From the NCBI GenBank assembly GCA_006503535.1, contig QYRS01000009.1, positions 2,838,564 to 2,902,563 on the forward strand: DNA of 64,000 nt, written 5' to 3'. The translations under genes and the position numbers were made by a program. The stretch comes from Arthrinium phaeospermum. Lineage: Eukaryota; Ascomycota; Sordariomycetes; Amphisphaeriales; Apiosporaceae. Positions 11,519-24,181 of the stretch are shown piece after piece. Under the pieces are notes generated by a model. The model saw only the letters and a program-made list of their open reading frames with translations, had not been told where the DNA came from and searched no databases. The first letter of the stretch is position 1; every line of letters starts with the position of its first letter.

Positions 11519-13606
11519 GTGCCTATATTTATACATATACATATAATATACATTGACCGGCCGTGAGTCAGTATACGCTAAAAGAAGGGGTCTGCTGGCC
11601 ATGTCTTGCACGGCACGCCCTCGTGTCTTCGGCGCCGCCTATCTGTGTCTCGGGATATGTCTTGCTTTTCAAGATGGCAGCACGAGGACGGACACAGCCC
11701 TATACCGCCGTGTTTGCTTGCAAAGCGAGGGACCATGCTTGTAATCTCAACATCTCTATTCTAGTGACAAACATCGCTTCTCTTCCTTGGTCCCTGTCGA
11801 TCCTACTGGGATTGCTACACGGCATATAATGGTTCGTTTCGATTGCGCCGAATACGCCATCCTCGCCTTATCATAGGGCTGTGTCTGCCTCTGCACTGTA
11901 CTTTGAACAAGCACTTATACGCGATCACGACTGTCCACCACGGTAGCACAAGGGATGCCAAGCCATGTCCCCGGTGTGTGCTCTTCGCCACACCAACAAC
12001 ATAACATACACTGACAAGTTCTTGTGATTCGCCCCGATGTAGTAGGTGGCATTGCCAGACGTTACTTGGGTTGGCAGACGAGTAAGTGTGTGACATGGAG
12101 TCCCGAATGAGGAAGCGTTGGCTGTTGCGTGACCTGGACGTATTGTGCGCGGGTGGTACAGACGCCAAGGTGGTGGTAAGCTAACTCTGCGGGTACTGGT
12201 TGGTCGTGCTTACAGAAGATCGGGCATGGCCCAGCAGTGGGTGCTTGAAGAGACCTATATGATGGAGGCTCACTGCAGCAGGGAACGCATACACGACTAT
12301 TATCCTAGTCCTAGGAGCTATCGTATCCTATTCTTACCACCTATCCTTCTTCCACCTCGGGGTAGGTACATTGCAGTCACTGGGAATGACCACACCAGGG
12401 TAACCAATGGGAAACTCGAGAAGCAGCTGCCGCAGTACAGGAAGCAAGGTGCGCTTTTGATGGCAAGGATAATTGAGGCTGGAAGTCAGGAGCCGGGTCA
12501 ACGGCGCTATAACGAAATACCCAACCGGCTTCTCAACTACCAGCTATCCCAACGGTGGCTTAGCCATCCCGTGCCTGGCTATCCAACCACCGCCCGCGAG
12601 CAAATAACTAGGATTATTTAAACGCTTGCCTTGTTAATTCTATAAATGACGGTAATGGTGGGCAAAATATATGTCCTTTATGAACATTGAGCGAGAAGCA
12701 AGGGAGGTGGCTGCCGATTGAAAAGCCAGCTGCTAAATATATCCACGTTGATATGGCGGAGAAAAAAAGAATGAAACTAACCTTCGTCAGTTATTCCTAT
12801 CTTAAACTCAGTGGACAGCATGCGGCGGAGGTGAAGTCTTGACATCGAAGACATAAGATAAGGTCAGAGCCACATGCCATGCAGGGCTCCCGCATTTGGG
12901 ATCTTGTCCACATAACGGGGGCAGGCGGTGCCGATCACTTGATTCCTCGCTGAGATAGGCCCTGATCTGATGTGTGCATGTAGAAGACTGCCTACCCGAT
13001 TCATCATCACCTACCTACCTGGGGTTAGTACATCAGATCTGGCATGAGTCGGAACTGATCACATTATGTAGACGATGGTTTGTTGAATGCAGTTGCCAAG
13101 TTGCACAGCTCCGGCTGGATGCACCATGGATAAGGTAGTAGATAAGATGCGGCATTGCTTGCAAGCAATTTAACATTATGTAATACCGAGGGGCGTATTA
13201 GGTCCGCCTAACGCCGGGTAGGACAATTAAGGTTATCGATACGGAAGGCAGCAGGCAGGAGTGGATATAGTTGGATCGGCAGTCAGCCCGATATTGGGTC
13301 TTCTGCGTCATTCCAATACTTGTCGCAATAAAGAACTAGGCAGCTTCCCGCCTGCCTAGGGTCTGCAGTCCCGTCGCCGTCGCCGAAGCGGGATGCCTTC
13401 TGTATTCAATTCGTATTAGGTTACAAAGAAACATATTTACGGGGCTTTCAGATATGCTGTGAACAATAACGACCCCCAAACTTTCAAACTTTGCCACAGG
13501 CAACGCTTCGACCTGCCTGTGCTTTTCTCGTTACTTCGTCACCAACATTTGTCAGCACTTCCACATTGGACTCCGGTGAACTTTTCCGCAGGCAGCCAGG
13601 ACATTC
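11519..13606. other. Intergenic region, no supported gene
   Basis: About 2.1 kb between divergent genes. The largest open frame (12145-12621 +, 158 codons) lacks an ATG at its upstream end and has no recognised domain. From about 12640 the sequence is gene-free and contains the presumed promoter of the Rad26-like gene. Confidence 0.45.
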
Positions 13607-16600
13607 ATGAAGTCCGAGATGGAGGTGGGCGAGGACCGCCCCACGCGCAACAAAGAAAACGACGAGGAAGCAGCGCAACCAAACGAAGCGATCATGACAG
13701 AAAACATGGCAACCTCGGCCGCCGGCCCAGGAAACGAAGGTTCCGAGGTCGATACCGATGCATTTGACGAGGCCGCCATCCTGAAGACCCTTACCTCCAA
13801 CGTCCGCGATCAAGACGACCTCGAGCGCGAGATCTCCCACCAGGGCAATCTGGCCCTCATTGCCCGCGACGACAAGGGCGACGAGAAGCGCATTGAGCGC
13901 GCCCAAGCCAGCATCCGCAAACTCGAGGCCCAGAAGAAGTCGCAACAGGACAGACTCGCCAAGACGATCGGCAAGCCCGACGTCAAGACCAAGATTCGCG
14001 AAGAGATTGCGAGACTCGACCAAGAAATCGAGATCTGTCAGAGCGACATTGCCGACTGCAGCGCCCGCATCCAAGAGCGACACCAGAATAAGGATGCGAA
14101 CCCCGAGTCCCAGAGCACCAAGAGGAAGCTACCCGGCGAAAGCCAGCAAGCCTTCTTGGTCCGCACGGGCAAGATCACCCCGCTCGCCAAGGTCTCAAAT
14201 CGCCGCACGGAACTGGTCGATGGAGAGCTGGCCAACGTCTTGGTCGAGGCCGAAGAGGAAGCCGCGGCAGATGAAGCCGAGAAGAAGGACCAGCAAAACA
14301 GCCTTGGGCCAAGGTCGCACAAGTATCTCCCGGCACCTGGAATCTCCAGCGTTTCCGAGGAGCCCGAGGAGCCATCGGCACCAACGCCTCCACGCGCATC
14401 TTCGAGGGCAGTAGAGTCCGAGTTCTCTTTGCGCCCGCGCAAGAAGCGCAAGTTAGCTGGCGCTAGGGACTCGTCAGACGAACCCTCTCCTCGCCGCTCT
14501 CGCCCGAAGCCTGCTGCACCCGAGGACGAGTTTCTTGACGACGCCGTGGATGATGACGAGTCAGATGATTATGATATGACCGAGCGGCCCCGCAAGGTAC
14601 CGCAAAAGAAGTCCAAGGGATCTAAGGGGGGCGACGATAAGGTGGATCTGAGCCAAATCGACGATGGTAACGAGCAATCTTATCAGACACGACTGGCCCA
14701 GTGGATCGAGGCAAGACGTCGTGAAAGACGTAGAGTCCGGCATGTGCAGGGGGCAGACACCGGCGCTGAAGATGATGAGGAAGACCAAGACGACGATAAG
14801 GCAGAATGGCTGAAACCCCATCCGAGAGTACCGGACCTAGTGCTCGAGAACGAGCTGGCACTACCTGGCGACATCCACCAGGCCTTGTATGACTACCAGA
14901 AAACTGGTATACAATGGTTGTCTGAGCTTTACGCCCGGGGTACTGGAGGAATTCTAGGTGACGAGATGGGTCTCGGTATGTTCCCCCTCCATTCCGCATA
15001 CTGAGTTGGGCAAAAACTAATGGCTGTCGTAGGCAAAACCATTCAGATGGTGTCTTTTGTTGCTGCCCTGCACCACAGCGGACAGCTGGATAGGCCCGTC
15101 ATTGTGGTTGCTCCGGCCACTCTCCTGAGGCAGTGGGTCAACGAATTCCATCGCTGGTGGCCGTCCCTACGAGTCTCGATCTTGCATTCCTCTGGCAGCG
15201 GATTGCTCAACGTTCGCAATGAAGACGCGATGGAGGACGAAGAACTTGGTTGGCGGGAGCGGAGCAATGTAAAGCGATCCAGCAAAGCTGCGCGCAACAT
15301 TGTGGATCGAGTAGTGAACCAAGGTCATGTGCTCGTCACAACCTATGCAGGAGTCCAGACATACGGCGATATCCTCATCCCCGTCGAATGGGGTTATGCG
15401 GTATTGGATGAAGGCCACAAGATCCGCAACCCACACGCTGCCATCACCGTATACTGCAAGGAACTGCGAACATCGAATCGGGTCATTCTTTCAGGAACGC
15501 CTATGCAGAACAACCTGACAGAGCTCTGGTCCCTGTTCGATTTCGTTTTCCCGATGCGCCTGGGCAACCTGGCCGACTTCCGCCGGAACATCGAGTTGCC
15601 TATCAGGATGGGCGGATACGCGAATGCGTCCAACCTGGAAGTCATGACGGCAGAAAGGTGTGCCGGGATCTTGAAGGACACCATCAGTCCCTACTTGTTG
15701 CAGAGGATGAAGGCCGACGTGGCTGCAGATCTACCCAAGAAGACCGAGTTGGTGCTGTTCTGCGACTTGACGCGAGAACAGCGAGAGGCGTACCAGCGGT
15801 TCCTTGACTCTGGAGAAATCAACGCTATAATGAGCAAGAAACTCCAGCCGTTAGCCGGAATCGATATCCTACGCAAGATTTGCAATCATCCCGATTTGTG
15901 CGATCCCAAGTTGAAGTCCAGAGTCTCGGAGGATTGGGGCTCTGTGCACAAGTCTGGCAAGATGGCAGTGCTCAAAGGGGCCCTGCAATTGTGGAAGAGA
16001 CAAGGGCACAAGACGCTCCTCTTCAGCCAGGGTGTGCTAATGCTGGACATCTTGGAGAAGTTCATCCAGAACCTGGGCAATTTTAAGTACCTCCGGATGG
16101 ATGGCAGCACGGCCGTCAAGCACCGACAGGCCCTCGTAGACGAGTTCAACGGGGATCCGGAGCTCGACGTTTTCCTTCTGACGACCAAGGTTGGCGGGCT
16201 GGGCGTCAACCTGACGGGCGCGAACCGCGTTGTCATCTTCGACCCGGACTGGAACCCGTCGACGGATGTGCAGGCGCGCGAGCGGGCGTGGCGGCTGGGG
16301 CAGAAGAAGGACGTCACCATCTACCGGCTGATGCTGCGCGGCACCATCGAGGAGAAGATCTATCATCGGCAGATCTTCAAGCAGTTCCTGAGCAACAAAG
16401 TCCTCAAGGACCCCAAGCAGCGTACGGCTCTGGACTTGCACAACTTGCACGACTTGTTCACGTTGGGCGACGCCGAGGAGGAGACGGAGACGGGCAGGCT
16501 GTTCAAGGATTCCAAGGTCAAGATGGACCAGAAGAATGAGATGTCGAATTCGGAACAACCAACACTTCCTACTAGTACTCACACCGACGACCCGCAAGAC

Positions 16601-17368
16601 CTGCTCGGGATCAACGGCGTCGCGAAGCTTGAGGATTACCAGACCGATCCGGCATCGGAGCCTCCGCCTACGGAGGAGGCTCGCATCATGCAGGGCATCT
16701 TCGCCCGCGCGGGCGTGCACTCGGCCCACCAGCACGACGAAATCATGGGCGGCGCCAGCGGGCAGACCACCCGGGATAGCCTGCACAAGCGGGAAGTTGA
16801 TCGCGTGGCCGCCGCAGCCACGGCGTCGCTTCGAAGAGCGCACGAGGAGGCCCGGCGCACCCCGGCCGGTACAGTGACCGACACTGGCGAGTTTACCACT
16901 GCAGCTTCTGCCGCTCCCGCAGCAGCACCCGTTCGTCATCGTCACCTCGAGATCCCTCCTCTTCCCTCTTCTTCTTCTTCTCCCTCAAGCTCGCGGCCTC
17001 GAGGCGGACGGGGTGGAAGAGGAGCCGCGGGGCCCAGCTCGGGGGCGATCCTGGCGAACCTCGCGAACCGGCAGGGCCTGAACAATAACACCTCCAGCTC
17101 CTCCCCGGCCACCACCTCCGGTCGTTCGACGCCGGTGGCAGCAGGTCCAGAGAGCACCGACTCGTTGGCCGCGCAGTTCTCGCGGGACCTCATCGCCTTC
17201 ATCCGGGCGCACGGGGGCCGCGTGCCCACCAAGGCCATCAAGGACCACTTCGACGCCAAGTGCCGCACCTCGCGCCGGGTCGAGGTGTTCAAGGAGGTGC
17301 TCAACCGCGTTGCCAAGATGGACAAGACGGGCAGTACTATGCGCGGGATCTGGACGCTACGGGAATGA
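13607..17368 (+). CDS. rad26: Rad26/CSB (ERCC6)-type SNF2 ATPase, transcription-coupled repair
   Basis: Two exons, 13607-14975 and 15033-17368; the 57-base intron splits the Walker A box so that DEMGLG joins KTIQM. The product is 1,234 residues. The N-terminus holds a coiled region (about 70-150), then acidic and basic low-complexity stretches with a nuclear-localisation-like RPRKKRK. The SNF2 core starts near residue 430 (ALYDYQKTGIQWLSELY) and has motif I GDEMGLGKT, LDEGHKIRNP in place of the DEAH box, LSGTPMQNNLTELWSLFDF, RMDGSTAVKHRQALVDEFN, and motif VI QARERAWRLGQKKDV. The DEGHKIRNP signature and the C-terminal helical domain with TKAIKDHFDAKCRT are characteristic of CSB/Rad26, which moves or rescues RNA polymerase II stalled at lesions. 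Large Ser/Pro/Gly-rich linkers near 1,060-1,140 look disordered. Assignment is firm. Confidence 0.93.
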
Positions 17369-18135
17369 GGAGCAGGAAGGAGAATGCCAGTGGAGTCTAA
17401 GGCAAGCGAACCTTTTTGATACTGGTTGTTTGTCGGGATATTCTATGTATTGGGCAGAGAGAATGTAAGTTATTAATATGGGGCGTGACAAAGGAGACGA
17501 GACGGAGTACGCGAAGATACCATTGCATTGGGAGAGGCGTTTCTGTCATACTGGCGGCTCAGTTTCATGCCTTCTACACACATACTTGCGATTCGTTTCC
17601 CTCAAGCCTAGCGAAGAGCTCACTAGACCAGCAGCATAGAGAATCAATACAGCGTTAATCAAACAAAACATCACTTGTCACTTGCGAACTGGGTTGCCAA
17701 GGTTGCACGATATGCAGTCAGATTCATGCCAAGTTCTTGTCAAGCAGTGTAAGGTGTGCGAGGAGAAGCATCATGTTGACAACGAAATGGCTTATTTGTC
17801 AAGCCAGCTTCATTATCTTGATTGGTAGTAGTCTAGTGCTACGGAGACCAGGCAGCTCGATCGAACCGCCGTTCTCCACGTATTGATGCCACCGCACACA
17901 GAAGAGCTCCCAGAGAAGGAGAGCAGTCAGATGATGCAAAACCTCGCTTTGACACGTTTGTTGTCGTTCCAAAACCCCGTTACTTTTTTCTTTTCCGTTG
18001 TGTCCGTCTTCCTCATCTCAAGTCCCTAATAGTCGTAAACTGTCGTAAAAACCCATCCAGCAGCTTGGCAACCCAGGAAGAGAGAGTGAAAGCGAGCAAA
18101 CCACCCTTCGTAACCAGTGATACGAAGTATGGCGC
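17369..18135. other. Convergent 3' regions of the Rad26-like and uS11 genes
   Basis: About 770 bases without a supported gene; both flanking genes end here. One short frame at 17416-17658 has no recognisable content. Confidence 0.5.
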
Positions 18136-18784
<649 letters not shown>

Positions 18785-19316
18785 ATTGACTGAGTTGACT
18801 TCTCTGAAATCTTCGGGTGGTGTGGTTGATGGATGGATGGACGGGTAGAGAAAATGAAGAGCGTGACCGCAAATCGAGAAATATCACCGACACACACTGG
18901 GGGGCAGGGCCTTGGCGTTTGCTAGTACTTTTCCGCACTTTCTGGCGTAAAGTGCACTTCCACAGCTTGAATTGGGTCGAGGCACAATTAGGGTTGGATC
19001 TCAGATTGTGGCGGTCGGAACCGGCAGAAAAAGCCCTAATTGCCTGAACCTCTGCCAATTCAACCCCACCAACCCCGACCGCCCTCCGTGCAGCTCTTTC
19101 ATTGGCCGCACAGCTTGAGCAGAACCCGCTAATTCAGCCAGTCCAGCACCCACACAATTCTTTGCCCGTCTCCGCTCTCCACTGGCAATTTTTGTCGCGA
19201 GGAAAAGTTCCTACTGCTTCAGAAATTTCGACTTCTCTTCGACCTCAGCTCTCCATCTCCGACAACTACTAACCGACCATCCCGATCTTCCAGCCTCAGA
19301 TCAACCCACCGTCACA
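18785..19316. promoter_or_regulatory. Shared divergent promoter of uS11 and uL30
   Basis: The 532-base interval separates the two start codons. It holds an exact inverted pair, AATTAGGG (18986-18993) and CCCTAATT (19034-19041), about 40 bases apart. These telobox-like GGGTTA/CCCTAA elements resemble the sites known upstream of ribosomal protein genes in several fungi. The uL30 leader side is pyrimidine-rich (19160-19310). Regulation by these sites is inferred. Confidence 0.6.
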
Positions 19317-20897
19317 ATGGCCGGCACCAAGTCAACGTACGCCCATCCCTGATGTCTCTCTTTCTCTCTTGTTTCCAAATGCCCGGTTCTGGATTACTTG
19401 CGAGATTGTCCGTGGTCCTCTCAGCCGGTGCCCTGCGGCCTTGTCTGTGGAATCTTTAATTAGATGGAACAGCACACAGGCAGCAGCACGTCGGGCTTGA
19501 TCCCTCTCGAGTTTCTCCCTCTGCCCGTCAGGTCACCACCGAGGTGACTTGGCGGCAGTAGAGATGTTTCTCGGGGTGTTGGAGACGAAGAAGGCTTTTA
19601 CTAGCATCTTCCCTCTTAAATACATCTGCCGCCTGTCTATGTCTGGTCTTGCAGCAGTACTGAAAATGTCTGTCGCCTGGCCAAGGTATCAAGCGTGCAA
19701 AAGCACTCGGGCTTCATTGTCCTGAGGTGTTGTCGGATGAGTGTCGCCCCTGGGTCCAGCTTGGCATAGTCCTCGCTTGGTTTTCCTTGGGCAAGATCTC
19801 ACCGATTAAATCTATTATCATCGAGTTAGCCACCGCTGAGAATGTCGCAGCCGATCGGCAGTTCTCCAACCGGCGCTCCCCCTTGTACACTGAATTCGCG
19901 AAAGCGTTCTCTGTACATTGCAAATTTCGTGGACTACGTACTAACCCGCATGTCACAACAGCACCGTCCCTACCAAGGACCAGATCAACGTCCCTGAGAC
20001 TCTGCTCAAGAAGCGCAAGAGCCAGGAGAAGGCTCGCGCTGAGCGCACTGCCGAGATCGAGCAGCGCAAGAAGGTAAGCTTCCACTATTTTCTCTCTTCC
20101 ACACATTGGTGGTCCTCAACGTGATGCACAACAAACCACTTGCCGACTAGACCTACGGTCAATGCTGTTGCAAAATACCATCTTTCGGGTCTGATTTATT
20201 GAGGATGAAACCGCTTTCACCAATTTCAGCATGTTTGACAAACCAGCTTTGCTAACACATCTGATTGCAGATCAACAAGGAGAAGCGTGGTGTCATCTTC
20301 AAGCGTGCTGAGAAGTACGTCAAGGAGTACCGCGATGGTGAGCGCGAGAAGGTCCGCCTTGCTCGTGTCGCCAAGCAGGACGGTGCCTTCCAGGTCCCTG
20401 CTGAGGACAAGCTGGTCTTCGTGATCCGCATCAAGGGTATCAACAAGATCGCCCCCAAGCCCCGCAAGATCCTCCAGCTCCTCCGTCTCCTCCAGATCAA
20501 CAACGGTGTCTTCGTCAAGCTCACCAAGGCCACCCAGGAGATGATCAAGATCGTCGAGCCCTGGGTCGCCTACGGTTACCCCAACCTGAAGAGCATCAAG
20601 GAGCTCATCTACAAGCGTGGTTACGGAAAGGTCGACAAGCAGCGTGTTGCCCTGACCGACAACGCCATCATCGAGGAGTCCCTCGGCCAGTACGGCATTG
20701 TCTGTATGGAGGATCTGGTCCACGAGATCTACACCGTCGGCCCCAACTTCAAGCAGGCCTGCAACTTCCTGTGGCCCTTCAAGCTGTCCAACCCCAACGG
20801 CGGCTTCCACGTCCGCAAGTTCAAGCACTTCATTGAGGGTGGTGACCTGGGTAACCGTGAGGACAAGATCAACGCCCTCATCCGCCAGATGAACTAA
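19317..20897 (+). CDS. rpl7: Large-subunit ribosomal protein uL30 (60S L7)
   Basis: Three exons: 19317-19336, 19962-20073 and 20271-20897, giving 252 residues. Exon 1 encodes only MAGTKS plus two bases; the first intron is long (625 bases) and the second is 197 bases with a GCTAAC branch site and GCAG acceptor. The basic N-terminal extension ([20 protein letters not shown]) is typical of eukaryotic L7. The core [20 protein letters not shown] is the uL30 fold and rRNA-binding region, followed by [20 protein letters not shown] and a C-terminus rich in conserved aromatic residues ([18 protein letters not shown]). A start so close to a long first intron is usual for fungal ribosomal protein genes and may house splicing-linked control or a snoRNA. 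Assignment is certain. Confidence 0.97.
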
Positions 20898-21469
20898 AAA
20901 GTTTCACGATGGGTTTGGGTTCTGCTTTTTTCATGAATTTGGGGTTGGGACAAAATCGGCAAGGTTTATAGGGATTCCAACGGCATTGTTTCGTTGCATG
21001 GCTGATCGGCGTTAAGAAAAGCTGTGGCAGCTTTAGTACCCATGAATTGACATTTTGATGACCACCCCATCCTTTCTTGAAGCCCACCATTGATATGTGA
21101 AGTCTGTATCCTACATATGTTCCCGTAGTCCCTTCCTTTCCACCCCTGGGACTAGATCCAGCTTTTCTTGGTGCTACTTCTTGTTACCATTCCCCATTCC
21201 CATACCTAGAGCATTCAGTGTTATGTCACGTTCTCATAAAGCTAGGTTTAATTTCAGTTCATGAGCAGTTGCTGGGTCTTGTCAATGTCGATGTTCAATT
21301 TGACTGAACCTGAGGTATCTATCTATGCATTGGGTGGTCCACTGTGGGAACCGTCATGATCTCTGCAGAAAAGCATCCGCTTGTCGTCCCTTGTTCTACT
21401 TCTAGGTATCATCTGAGCTTGTGTCGTCTCGTCTAGTAGTACATAGCTGCTTGAGCAGCCCCTTCAGCT
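20898..21469. other. Convergent 3' regions of uL30 and Isa2 genes
   Basis: About 570 bases with no supported gene; it holds the 3' ends of two converging genes. Confidence 0.5.
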
Positions 21470-22394
21470 TCAGGCCTTGATATCGAAGCTGGTTCCGCAG
21501 CCGCAGCTGCTCGAGGCCAAGGGATTGTCCACAATCTTGAACTGGCTGCCGATCAGCTCCATGGTGTAGTCGACCTTACTTCCCTTAAGGAGGTCCAGGC
21601 TCGGCGCATCGAGCACGATCTTGGGGCCGGTCGCGAGCGAACCGACATCGTCTCCTTCTTTGACAAAGGCGAACACGGTGTCTTCCTCGCCTACGCCGGG
21701 CTCCGAGGCGGCCGTGTCCGTCGTCGTCGAGTTCTCGCCGGCCTCGGCCGTCGCTTGTGGTGAGGGGGGCGTCGCATCCGCCTGGCCGCTACCCGAGTGC
21801 AGGGAGGAAGGGAGGGTCGTCAGGGACATGAGGTACTGGAAGCCGTGGCAGCCGCCCGATTCGACTTGGATGCGTAGGGCGAGGTAGGGGTTCTTGTCTT
21901 TTTCCATGATTTGGGAGAGGCGCTGTTTACATTCGAGAGGTTAGCCGAGGTTCGCTTTTCTTCTGGGGAGGAGGGGTGGGCAAAGGAAGGGCAAAGGGGA
22001 AGAGGGAAGAGAGTCAACATACGTTGGCGGCGCGGGGCGTAATCTCAAGCACCATCTCGTTACCGTCTTCGTCCTTTTGCGGGTTGTAGATGGCCTGCGT
22101 CATTTGCCGGGCGCTAGTCGAGCCGAAGCTCCTCGTCGCTGTCGTCGGGGCGGCAGCGCATGCTGCTACTGTTCTCTTGGGTGGGGAGGAGGTCGGTGCT
22201 GGGCTGCTCTTGAAGTGAGAAGCACTGGGCGCGACCCTTGATCGAGGGACGACGAGGCCGCTGTGGAAACGCCTGGCCGAGGCGGGGAGGAGGATGTCGA
22301 GAGGGGCGCGTTGCGACGGCTGTTGCGCGCAGGTCTTGGAGAGCTGCACGAAGAGTCGCGCGGCCGATGCGGGGTTTGTGCAGCGGGAGCGCAT
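21470..22394 (-). CDS. isa2: Mitochondrial A-type iron-sulfur assembly protein, Isa2-like
   Basis: Minus strand, exons 22394-22023 and 21922-21470 (GTATGT donor, ACAG acceptor, phase 0), 274 residues. The first about 90 residues are rich in Arg, Ser, Ala and Pro with almost no acidic residues, as expected of a mitochondrial presequence. The domain then starts at EITPRAANRLSQIMEKDKNPY. The metal-binding cysteines of the A-type scaffold are visible: one in ESGGCHGFQY and two in SSCGCGTSF near the end. A Ser/Thr/Ala-rich insertion of about 50 residues lies between them. With Isa1 and Iba57, this protein helps build 4Fe-4S clusters for enzymes such as aconitase and lipoate synthase. The insertion after GGCHGFQY favours Isa2 over Isa1. 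An upstream in-frame ATG at 22556 would lengthen the presequence; the later one was chosen. Confidence 0.88.
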
Positions 22395-22833
22395 CGTGGG
22401 CGTCGGTGGGTAAGTGAAAGGGGTACGAGAGGAGGGGGTGTCGACTCGCGAAACCAAGTCAACGTCTCTAGGGGGAGACTGATTTGTGGAAGGTGAATGG
22501 CGAAAGCAGAATTCCCATGTTGGATCGGATTCGGCGGCGACTGACCGGGCCAGCATATGTCATCAACTTTTTGTTATTGCGATTGCGGAAGGCGGGGTAA
22601 CCCGGCAGACCCCAGTTAACCAAGCCCAGCTGCTCACTTACACCCAACAGCGCTGTATCCCAGGGGATAGCAGACAATAAGCAGCACATCTTTGAACCAG
22701 TTTGGTGGATTTGTGTGTCTCTTGCAGTACATGGTCCATACCCCTTTATCTGCCCTCAGAGACCCTGCATTCTCCTTTGCGAAAAGAACTGCGACCGTGA
22801 ATTGCGCCAACAGTCAAGAAAGAAACCCCCACC
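22395..22833. other. Divergent promoter region of Isa2-like and NIF3-like genes
   Basis: 439 bases between two divergent start codons. No distinct site recognised. Confidence 0.45.
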
Positions 22834-23339
22834 ATGGCTTCCTCTGCCATCTCCTCTGCCGTCGCCACCACCAAGCGCTTCAAGCTCGTCTTCTTCACTC
22901 CCCCATCCGCGGCGGCAGCTTGCAAGCGCGCCATCTTCGCGGCGGGCGCGGGCAAGTACCCGGGCCCCGGGGGCTACACCGAGTGCGCCTGGACGAGCAG
23001 CCTGGGGACAGGGCAGTTCCGCCCAGGGGATGCGGCCAATCCGCACATCGGTGCCGTCGGCCAGCTGGAAGAGGTCGAGGAGGCGCGGGTCGAGACGCTG
23101 TGCGTGGGCGAGGACACGGTCAGGAAGGCGGTCGCGGCGCTGAAGGAGTAAGTACCTGCTTGATTGTCGTTGTTACCAGGCTGCTAGCAGGCTGTGCCTG
23201 TCAGTATCCGGCGACTGCTGTCTACTTAAGTACGATTGATGAATGTGACCGAAGAGATGTCTGACTTGTGCCATGGCGTTGCAGAGCTCACCCGTATGAG
23301 GAGCCGGCGTACGAGGTCTACAAGCTGGAAGACTACTGA
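22834..23339 (+). CDS. Small NIF3-like protein (PII/YqfO-type domain)
   Basis: Two exons, 22834-23147 and 23285-23339, encode 122 residues; the GTAAGT donor splits the Glu codon before AHPYEEPAYEVYKLEDY, which ends the protein. The frame reads KRFKLVFFTPPSAAAACKRAIFAAGAG, then a loop with YTECAWTSSLGTGQFRP and a conserved glycine-rich turn, and finally the HPYEEPAYEVY strand. This is the stand-alone version of the domain inserted in NIF3/YqfO proteins, with a ferredoxin-like PII/CutA fold. Full NIF3 proteins bind two metals through flanking domains; those are absent here, so a metal hydrolase role is unlikely and the biochemical role is unknown. Size and start (ACCATGG context) fit fungal homologues as I know them. 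Confidence 0.82.
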
Positions 23340-24181
23340 GCGCCTATGTGCAGTAGTATTTGTTTATCCCACTGTTGTGATCTGGAATAAGCGGAATAAT
23401 TAAGACAGGTGCCGTCGATGGAGAAAGAACGGCTTGTTCCTGCAGTCGCTCGGCCCCTGCGAGACTATATCAATTCTCGTCGAGAATACGAACTCCTCCA
23501 GAGTGAGATGCCCCGGGTATCACATCATAGTGTAGGCAGTATAGTATAGGTGCTATACGAGACGATGACGATGACGATGACGGATGACGGATGAGATTAG
23601 AGAGAGAGAGATGAGAAAGGCCACCATCATTTGACAGCCCTGTCGCCATTTGCTCTGTTCCCGTACCTTTCTTCGCTTCTTTACCTACTGGGATAATCAA
23701 TAGAGTAAGTAAGAGAAACTCCCCACGGTTCAAACTGCTGCATGTTATTGCACTGCCTACCATCATCCCTATCAACCACTGATGGAGGCAAGACGACAAC
23801 GGATGGGAGAGGTCAAGCGCCTGGTGGAGAAGCTCGAGAAAGAGAGCCGAACCAACAGGGAAAAGACTAGGTTCTGTATAGGTATCGATTATGGCATCTT
23901 TTTGACAAGCCCTGGTTACGAATTAGGGAGTTGTCTGGATGGGCAACCAGCGGCATCGAGCGGGCACGTCTACGGAATCAAAAGTGTGACAGGTCCAGCA
24001 TCGTTTCAAACCAGCGAGGTTCGTCTTACGGAGTTGGTCATAGTAGCCCTGGAGCGAAACGCACGAGGGTGAACTTGGTTCAATAAAGAGTGTGCATTAC
24101 CATACAGTAAACCCCCATCTGGGGAACTTTCTAGTCCATAATCATGGCCGTTCAAGGAGATGCGGAACCGATGAAGGGACC
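23340..24181. other. Intergenic region with a GATGAC microsatellite
   Basis: About 840 bases between convergent genes. A short GATGAC/GGATGA array followed by an AG run lies at about 23562-23615. A 96-codon frame at 23782-24072 has no recognisable content and is left unannotated. Confidence 0.5.
23562..23615. repeat. GATGAC microsatellite followed by an AG run
   Basis: The sequence shows about three GATGAC units, two GGATGAC/GGATGAG variants and then a run of AG dinucleotides. Confidence 0.8.

Noticed and set aside
12145..12621. 158-codon plus-strand frame
   Set aside because: Does not begin with ATG, has no recognisable domain and no splice extension; could be real but is unsupported.
16037..16945. 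302-codon antisense frame opposite Rad26
   Set aside because: Shadow of the helicase coding sequence; no motif of its own.
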